Source: an uncultured Chitinophagaceae bacterium (GTDB lineage Bacteria; Bacteroidota; Bacteroidia; Chitinophagales; Chitinophagaceae). From it: a stretch of DNA of 9,333 nucleotides. The stretch covers positions 1 to 9,333 of the forward strand of contig CAMLEM010000044.1 of the NCBI GenBank assembly GCA_946479005.1, given 5' to 3'. Positions within the stretch are counted from its first letter, which is position 1. Every line of letters begins with the position of its first letter. The notes beneath the pieces are model-generated. The model ran no database searches and was not told the DNA's origin. It worked only from the letters and a program-made list of their open reading frames with translations. Shown here piece after piece: positions 5,480-9,333 of this stretch. The translations under genes and the position numbers were made by a program.

Positions 5480-6223
5480 GTGTCACAGCCGCACGATCAT
5501 ATTGTTCCCTTTGCGGAATCCGACCGGCCTAAAAAAGAACAGGTTGAAAAAATGTTCGACCAGATCGCCGGGAAGTATGATGTGTTGAACCGGACCCTCT
5601 CTGCCCGGGTGGATCTAAGCTGGCGCCGAAAGGCAATCCGCAAACTGGCGGCCCATTCGCCCAGGCTGGTCCTGGATGTGGCCACGGGCACGGGGGATAT
5701 GGCTTTAATGGCCTGTAAGAAGATCGAAGAGCTGAAAGTGATCGGTATAGACATCTCGGAAGGAATGCTGGAGGTGGGGAGAAAAAAGATTGAAAAAGAA
5801 GGACTTCAGGCAAGGATCGAGCTTCAGAGAGGAGATTCAGAAGCAATAAATTATCGTGAAAATACGTTTGATGCCGTGATGGTCGCATTCGGGGTCCGGA
5901 ACTTTGAAAACCTGGAAAAAGGGCTTGAGGAAATGAAGAGAGTTTTAAAGCCGGGAGGCCGGTTGATCATTCTTGAATTCTCAAGACCAAAGAAAAAATT
6001 CGTCAAAGGCATTTACCGGATCTATATGCGCGCGGTAGCCCCGGGCATCGCAAAATGGTTCAGGCAGAACAAGGAAGCCTATCTCTACCTGAATGAATCT
6101 GCCGATGCATTTCCAGACCGGGAGAATTTCACCGGAATTTTAAACAGGATAGGATATAAAGAAACCGGCTACAAGCCGCTAAGCTTAGGAATATGTTGCA
6201 TTTACTCGGGAAAAAAGCCCTGA
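5480..6223 (+). CDS. ubiE: Demethylmenaquinone methyltransferase (UbiE/MenG family)
   Basis: This 247-aa class I SAM-dependent methyltransferase catalyses the final C-methylation of demethylmenaquinone to menaquinone; Bacteroidota normally use menaquinone for respiration. SAM motif I is LDVATGTGDMAL (65-76), motif II ends at D91 (GIDIS), the motif at 131-141 is DAVMVAFGVRN, and the family signature is RVLKPGGRL followed by EFS (144-158). The N-terminal signature KYDVLNRTLS is at 32-41. I place the start at GTG 5480 because the protein then begins SQPHDHIVPF like relatives, TACCTTTG lies six bases upstream, and the longer form from ATG 5441 would run through the promoter region and add 13 unlikely residues. 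The last 31 bases overlap the porT-like gene, implying translational coupling. Confidence 0.95.
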   Translation: MSQPHDHIVPFAESDRPKKEQVEKMFDQIAGKYDVLNRTLSARVDLSWRRKAIRKLAAHSPRLVLDVATGTGDMALMACKKIEELKVIGIDISEGMLEVGRKKIEKEGLQARIELQRGDSEAINYRENTFDAVMVAFGVRNFENLEKGLEEMKRVLKPGGRLIILEFSRPKKKFVKGIYRIYMRAVAPGIAKWFRQNKEAYLYLNESADAFPDRENFTGILNRIGYKETGYKPLSLGICCIYSGKKP

Positions 6224-6939
6224 AACCGGGATGGTTCTTTTTATTGTTCCTGCTCGCGCAACACGCGGGCTTTTCTCAATTCAATTATTATACGCGAACG
6301 GACCTTAATCGCCTGGAGCAGGATGCCAAGCCTTATTATTTCGGGATCTCGCTGGGTGTGAACCTGGCGCGTTTTCAAACCGATCTTCACCCGCGTTTCC
6401 TGGTGGATGATAGCGTATATGTTGCTGAGCCCGGGAATTCAGGTGGCCTGTCACTCGGCTTCCAGGCAACGGCCCGGCTTTCCAACAGGTTCCAGGTAAG
6501 GTTCAATCCCCAGCTGATGTTCATTGAAAGGAATATTCATTACACGCTGAAATTTCCGGACATCGAAGGTTCTACAGAGATCAATAAGCCGGTGGAATCC
6601 ATCATCATCAGCTTTCCCGTTCATATCAAATTCCAGAGCGACCGAATCGGGAATTTCAGGGTTTATACCCTGGCTGGGATCAAGGCCGATATCGATATGG
6701 CATCTAACGCAAGAAAACAAAAGGCGGAAGATCTTGTCAAGATCGATAAGTACGACTGGGGTCCTGAATTCGGTATTGGATTCAATTTTTATTTTCCCAG
6801 CTTCATCTTTTCCCCGGAGATCAAGATCAGCAATGGAATGAGAGATCTTCACGACAGGGATGCCAACCTGAAATACTCCAGCGTTTTCGATAAGATCCAG
6901 TCGAGAATGATCATTTTCACCATCCACCTGGAAGGTTAA
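6193..6939 (+). CDS. porT: PorT-like outer-membrane protein, probable T9SS component
   Basis: This 248-aa protein has a signal peptide (residues 1-29, hydrophobic FFLLFLLAQHAGFSQ) and alternating beta-strand segments typical of the PorT/SprT eight-strand outer-membrane barrel family: YYFGISLGVNLARFQ, GLSLGFQATARLSNRFQVRF, PQLMFIERNIHYTLKF, FPVHIKFQSD, NFRVYTLAGIKADIDM, GPEFGIGFNFYFPSFIFSPE and a last strand SRMIIFTIHLEG. PorT is known in Porphyromonas and Flavobacterium as required for type IX secretion and gliding, with a barrel of similar length. The position right after ubiE agrees with my recollection of sprT/porT neighbourhoods in Bacteroidota. Its ATG lies inside ubiE (31-bp overlap, different frame). 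It converges with the next gene over a 31-bp gap without a hairpin. A general PorT-family barrel with another role cannot be excluded. Confidence 0.83.
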   Translation: MLHLLGKKALKPGWFFLLFLLAQHAGFSQFNYYTRTDLNRLEQDAKPYYFGISLGVNLARFQTDLHPRFLVDDSVYVAEPGNSGGLSLGFQATARLSNRFQVRFNPQLMFIERNIHYTLKFPDIEGSTEINKPVESIIISFPVHIKFQSDRIGNFRVYTLAGIKADIDMASNARKQKAEDLVKIDKYDWGPEFGIGFNFYFPSFIFSPEIKISNGMRDLHDRDANLKYSSVFDKIQSRMIIFTIHLEG

Positions 6940-6970
6940 CGACAACCAAACTTGGCGATCGCCGGCTATC

Positions 6971-7765
6971 TCAGTCTTTCAGCGAATAATAAAAACTGAA
7001 CTGGCATAGCGAAGGGAAGATGCTCATATCCGGTCCACGCACATACCGGTAATAGATCACTTTAAAGTTGACAAGCCGGGTTATGTCCACTCCCCCTCCC
7101 ACTGACCAACCGTGATAAAATCCTCCGGGGCTATCGGTTAACAGGACTGAAACAACGGCTTTGGAGCTTAAACTGCAGATATAACGGGCCGCCAGCCAAA
7201 ACACTCCGATGTTGCCGGAATCATTTTTTTCCCAGGCACCGGTTTGAAAATATAATCCGGCAACGGCATAACCATTGAAAAAATTAAGCGGCTTTGCAAA
7301 GGGGGGAGCCGGGCCGGGTTCCCTATAACCGGTGAGTATCCTCCCTCCTCCCTGGTAGGCGATCCCCAGGCTGGTCACTGCTTTTCCTTTACCCGTACTC
7401 CAGTTGCCATCCAGCGACAGGTTGATCAACCCACTCAGCGGATTGATAAAGGACGTGAGGAGCGCATCATTCCCGGGATAGGTTAAGGCCTGGCCCTGTG
7501 GTGCAAAATTCCCGGAAGAAACGCCGGAGTATATCGAAATGGGGATGCTGAATTTCCCGGGTTCGCCCAAATGGATCCGGATCAGCCGGGCGGAAGCGTT
7601 CACCTGGCCCGCGGTGGAAATGTCAATAAAGCCCGAGCTGAAAACCTCCGGCTTTCGAGGCGGGATCTTAAGCGTAATTGCCTGGATGGAATCCTGGGAA
7701 AGAACCATTGCCGGGTTGGTAACCGAAAACAAGAGCCCCGTTATCATCAGCACCGACCATCCCAT
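6971..7765 (-). CDS. Outer-membrane-like protein of unknown function
   Basis: I do not recognise a family in this 264-aa protein. It has a signal peptide (MGWSVLMITGLLFSVTNP to LSQ, cleavage near residue 24). The mature protein is Gly/Ser/Tyr/Phe-rich with alternating strands and ends YYRYVRGPDMSIFPSLCQ then FSFYYSLKD, as in outer-membrane beta-barrels. Strand-like stretches include SIPISIYSGVSSGNF, GLINLSLDGNWS, AVTSLGIAYQGGG, GYAVAGLYFQTG, IGVFWLAARY and GWSVGGGVDITRLVNFKVIYY. It lacks a lipobox and a T9SS sorting domain. It begins 15 bases after the stop of the CPBP protease gene on the same strand, so it is probably in the same operon. The convergent 31-bp gap to porT contains the 10-bp palindrome GGCGATCGCC (6954-6963) but no terminator. 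Confidence 0.75.
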   Translation of the reverse strand: MGWSVLMITGLLFSVTNPAMVLSQDSIQAITLKIPPRKPEVFSSGFIDISTAGQVNASARLIRIHLGEPGKFSIPISIYSGVSSGNFAPQGQALTYPGNDALLTSFINPLSGLINLSLDGNWSTGKGKAVTSLGIAYQGGGRILTGYREPGPAPPFAKPLNFFNGYAVAGLYFQTGAWEKNDSGNIGVFWLAARYICSLSSKAVVSVLLTDSPGGFYHGWSVGGGVDITRLVNFKVIYYRYVRGPDMSIFPSLCQFSFYYSLKD

Positions 7766-7780
7766 AATCTTGTATCATCT

Positions 7781-8569
7781 TTAAGATTCTTTTCCCACGG
7801 GTGGTTTGTAGGTTTTAACCAGGAGCCAGGCAAAAAACAGCATCGGAGAAAACATCAATACTATTCCGCCCAGGCTGGCGAGGTATTCCCCCATTGAACC
7901 CACGGTCTCATTATCGGCACTTGCATTGCAACTCTTCGAAAAGATATTCAGCAGGCCGTGGATGATACCCAGCAGCCAGACATTTCTAGTCCTCAGCAGT
8001 AAGGCCCCGAATAGCATTCCCACAAAAAAGGCATAGATCACCTGTACGAGTACAGAGAGGAAATGATATTCTTTCAACCCGAGAAAATGGAGTAATGCAA
8101 ATACAATGGAGCTGAATAAAATGAGCTTCATCCGGGAAGCCTTCGGGTTGTTCTTCTCCAGGTATCCCTGGATGAACCCTCGGCAGAGTACTTCTTCCAT
8201 TATCGCCCGTATCATTGTAACCAGGGCCAGGCTCAGCCAGGCACTGCTCCAGAGCTGATCGGAGCAGGATTGAAGATTCCGCAACAGGTAAAGGCCCGGA
8301 ACCAACAGGGGCAAGAGGTACATCCAGTAGTTACGCGTTTGATGACCCCGAAAGCCGCCCTCTTTGAGAATGTTAAGTCTGGCTGCCCCGATCGTACAGG
8401 TGATGATGACCAGCAGGGATATGACCAGGTAACGGAATTGTTTTGCATTGTTCTCATCGAAGATGGTTTCGAGCGGCTTCTGTAAGGGGATCCTGGTTAG
8501 CAGGAACCAGGCAGCCAGGGTGATCAGAACGAAGATCCAGTTGGTTCGGTGCGCTAGCGTTTTTTGCAT
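7781..8569 (-). CDS. CPBP-family intramembrane glutamic endopeptidase (Abi/CAAX-protease-like)
   Basis: This 262-aa polytopic membrane protein has hydrophobic segments at about 11-24, 46-62, 82-96, 110-122, 148-162, 169-192, 196-210 and 234-250. All CPBP motifs are intact: E125-E126-x-x-x-R130 (EEVLCR), F157-x-x-x-H161 (FALLH) and H204-x-x-x-N208 (HGLLN). Known for the family: these form the active site of Rce1-like intramembrane proteases. Bacterial members include bacteriocin-immunity and processing enzymes, with the substrate usually unknown. I start at ATG 8569 (MQKTLAHRTNWIFVL); the longer frame would begin at GTG 8626, run through a hairpin and overlap the upstream gene. It is followed 15 bases later by the outer-membrane-like protein and preceded by a secreted Cys-containing protein, so an envelope role is likely. 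Confidence 0.9.
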   Translation of the reverse strand: MQKTLAHRTNWIFVLITLAAWFLLTRIPLQKPLETIFDENNAKQFRYLVISLLVIITCTIGAARLNILKEGGFRGHQTRNYWMYLLPLLVPGLYLLRNLQSCSDQLWSSAWLSLALVTMIRAIMEEVLCRGFIQGYLEKNNPKASRMKLILFSSIVFALLHFLGLKEYHFLSVLVQVIYAFFVGMLFGALLLRTRNVWLLGIIHGLLNIFSKSCNASADNETVGSMGEYLASLGGIVLMFSPMLFFAWLLVKTYKPPVGKES

Positions 8570-8583
8570 TGTATTATGTTTAT

Positions 8584-8611
8584 AGTGATCCTGGCCAAAG
8601 CCAGGACCACT
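8584..8611 (-). repeat. Strong intergenic stem-loop between the secreted protein and CPBP genes
   Basis: The arms at 8584-8595 (AGTGATCCTGGC) and 8600-8611 (GCCAGGACCACT) pair over 12 positions with one A/C mismatch in the + strand. In the minus-strand transcript that position becomes a G-U wobble, so the RNA helix is continuous, closed by a UUUG loop. No U-tract follows, so it is not a classical terminator. It begins nine bases after the stop of the upstream gene and ends about 15 bases before the CPBP ATG. It may be an mRNA stability or processing element, or a site controlling CPBP translation. Confidence 0.6.
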
Positions 8612-8619
8612 GAAATGGA

Positions 8620-9186
8620 TCACCACAAAGTGAATTCGATCTCACAATCGTAAAACTCAATGGTCGTATAAGGCGGACCCAGGCGATAACAGATCGTACG
8701 TGCCGGCTCAGGAAAATCCGCACAATGCACTGTTTTCGTTTTGCATTTGATCCTGATGCCGGGGAAGGGAATCCTTTCTGCACCCAGGTGCTCGAATAAA
8801 TCATCGTGTATCATAATATCCGAACCGGATTTCTGATACTGGCCCTGGGGAATTACGGTCTCCCCTTTTCCATAAGCAAACGATCTTACGCTTGTCAGGA
8901 TGCCATCATTGGCCCGCAGGTCGTAACCCGCTCCATCATCCCTGAACTCCTCCCCGTTGAGCCTTGCCAGCTTCGGGTTCAATGAAGGTTCAAGGTAGTT
9001 CCGGCTTCGCACGCAGCGGGCGAATGTCTGCGCATCCACACCCAGTCGCACAAAATCCGTAAGGGCGGAATTCTTTTGAAAATAGTTGGGGTCGGATTGA
9101 AAATCCACCGACTGTGCCAGGCCTAATCCCGGCGCCAGAGATCCGATCAGCATCAACAAGCCTACAGCCCACAAATTCTTTCTCAT
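8620..9186 (-). CDS. Secreted cysteine-containing protein of unknown function
   Basis: This 188-aa protein has a signal peptide (MRKNLWAVGLLMLIGSLAPG, then LGLAQ, cleavage near residue 25) and no lipobox. Five cysteines (58, 138, 145, 156, 171) in the mature part could form disulfides in the periplasm or outside. The stretch NGEEFRDDGAGYDLRANDGI (77-96) followed by LTS resembles the acidic DDG...GD..A.DGIYT motif found in some extracellular beta-sandwich domains, where it may bind calcium. That likeness is the only hint of a domain and I assign no function. It is probably the first gene of a minus-strand cluster with the CPBP protease (50-bp gap containing a hairpin) and an outer-membrane-like protein. 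The candidate promoter TAGATTTG at 9259-9266 predicts a leader of roughly 70 bases. Confidence 0.78.
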   Translation of the reverse strand: MRKNLWAVGLLMLIGSLAPGLGLAQSVDFQSDPNYFQKNSALTDFVRLGVDAQTFARCVRSRNYLEPSLNPKLARLNGEEFRDDGAGYDLRANDGILTSVRSFAYGKGETVIPQGQYQKSGSDIMIHDDLFEHLGAERIPFPGIRIKCKTKTVHCADFPEPARTICYRLGPPYTTIEFYDCEIEFTLW

Positions 9187-9258
9187 ATTCTAATCATTTT
9201 TGCCGCTTACTCTTTTTCACCGGTTTTCAGCGTTCCCGTCCTATCAGTACCGGGAAGC

Positions 9259-9266
9259 CAAATCTA
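9259..9266 (-). promoter_or_regulatory. -7 element (TAGATTTG) for the secreted-protein gene
   Basis: This is an exact TAnnTTTG match on the minus strand. A partial -33 element (CTTG on the minus strand, near 9288-9291) lies 21 bases upstream. It shares its TA with a + strand TAAGTTTG element at 9265-9272, so the two divergent -7 elements overlap by two bases. Confidence 0.5.
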
Positions 9267-9272
9267 AGTTTG
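9265..9272 (+). promoter_or_regulatory. -7 element (TAAGTTTG) pointing to a + strand gene at the window end
   Basis: This exact TAnnTTTG match lies 37 bases before the ATG at 9310 and back-to-back with the minus-strand element at 9259-9266. No TTTG -33 element is apparent at the expected distance. Confidence 0.4.
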
Positions 9273-9309
9273 CCGGGAGGCCTTTTCCAAGGAATAAACA
9301 CGGTAAAAA

Positions 9310-9333
9310 ATGGATATTATACCTGCCCGCGGT
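9310..9333 (+). CDS. Possible start of a + strand gene (first 8 codons only)
   Basis: ATG at 9310 is followed by eight open codons (MDIIPARG) up to the window edge. An in-frame TAA lies two codons before the ATG, so this is the first possible ATG start, and the TAAGTTTG element lies upstream. Too little is present to name a product, and it may be a chance ATG. Confidence 0.3.

Noticed and set aside
5439..5486. N-terminal extension of EngB (16 residues) from ATG 5486
   Set aside because: It does not match the family start and would cover the ubiE promoter and start; ATG 5438 is better supported.
6954..6963. GGCGATCGCC palindrome containing the HIP1 octamer GCGATCGC
   Set aside because: HIP1 is meaningful in cyanobacteria as a highly repeated octamer. 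I noticed it only here, in a convergent gap, and its zero-loop 10-bp symmetry is too short for a terminator.
8570..8626. GTG-initiated extension of the CPBP protein overlapping the upstream gene
   Set aside because: The 19 extra residues are translated from the hairpin and have no membrane or family character; ATG 8569 gives a typical N-terminus.
1..9333. Search for mobile elements, CRISPR arrays, tRNA/rRNA, defence or toxin-antitoxin systems
   Set aside because: No transposase or integrase motifs, terminal repeats, regularly spaced repeats or tRNA-like sequence were seen. The CPBP (Abi-named) protein alone is not evidence for phage defence.

Overview
The window looks like ordinary chromosomal DNA from a member of the Bacteroidota, most likely the Chitinophagales/Chitinophagaceae. 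Supporting signs are a secreted protease with a type IX secretion (T9SS) C-terminal sorting domain, a porT-like gene directly after ubiE/menG, lipobox-free signal peptides ending in ..Q, start regions without clear Shine-Dalgarno sequences, and repeated copies of the Bacteroidota -7 promoter element TAnnTTTG. The genus is not resolvable from sequence alone. No mobile element, CRISPR array, tRNA or rRNA was seen, and no gap between genes exceeds 300 bases.

Layout. 1-662 (-): the 5' two-thirds or so of a secreted calcineurin-like metallophosphoesterase, cut by the window edge. It is divergent from 761-1645 (+): a GbsR/MarR-type regulator and a small CoA-binding (YccU-type) protein. The regulator has a perfect 8+8 inverted repeat across its promoter. 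1844-3986 (+): a 159-aa secreted protein of unknown function followed by a 532-aa secreted metzincin-type zinc protease with a PPC-like domain and a T9SS type A sorting domain. A very strong intrinsic terminator follows, and its U-tract touches the start codon of the next gene, a YkuK-family RNase H-like protein (4075-4548, +). 4556-4723 (-): a 55-aa secreted or membrane micro-protein. 4821-5438 (-): engB, the ribosome-assembly GTPase. 5480-6939 (+): ubiE/menG overlapping a porT-like gene. 6971-9186 (-): an apparent three-gene cluster of a secreted Cys-containing protein, a CPBP-family intramembrane protease and an outer-membrane-like protein, the first two unexpectedly separated by a strong hairpin. 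9310-9333 (+): possibly the first eight codons of another gene.

How parts may work together. PorT belongs to the T9SS machinery that would export the 2388-3986 protease, so the window holds both a machine component and a cargo. EngB and UbiE/MenG are housekeeping functions (50S assembly, menaquinone methylation) sharing a 41-bp divergent promoter region. The most notable non-coding theme is promoter geometry. Three genes (gbsR-like, CoA-binding, ubiE) have TAnnTTTG only 4-6 bases before the start codon, implying leaderless or near-leaderless mRNAs. This also decides the GTG start of ubiE. I did not find a clearly new defence or mobile system. The least explained elements are the 159-aa partner of the protease, the 6971-9186 envelope cluster, and the terminator/start-codon fusion at 4038-4077.
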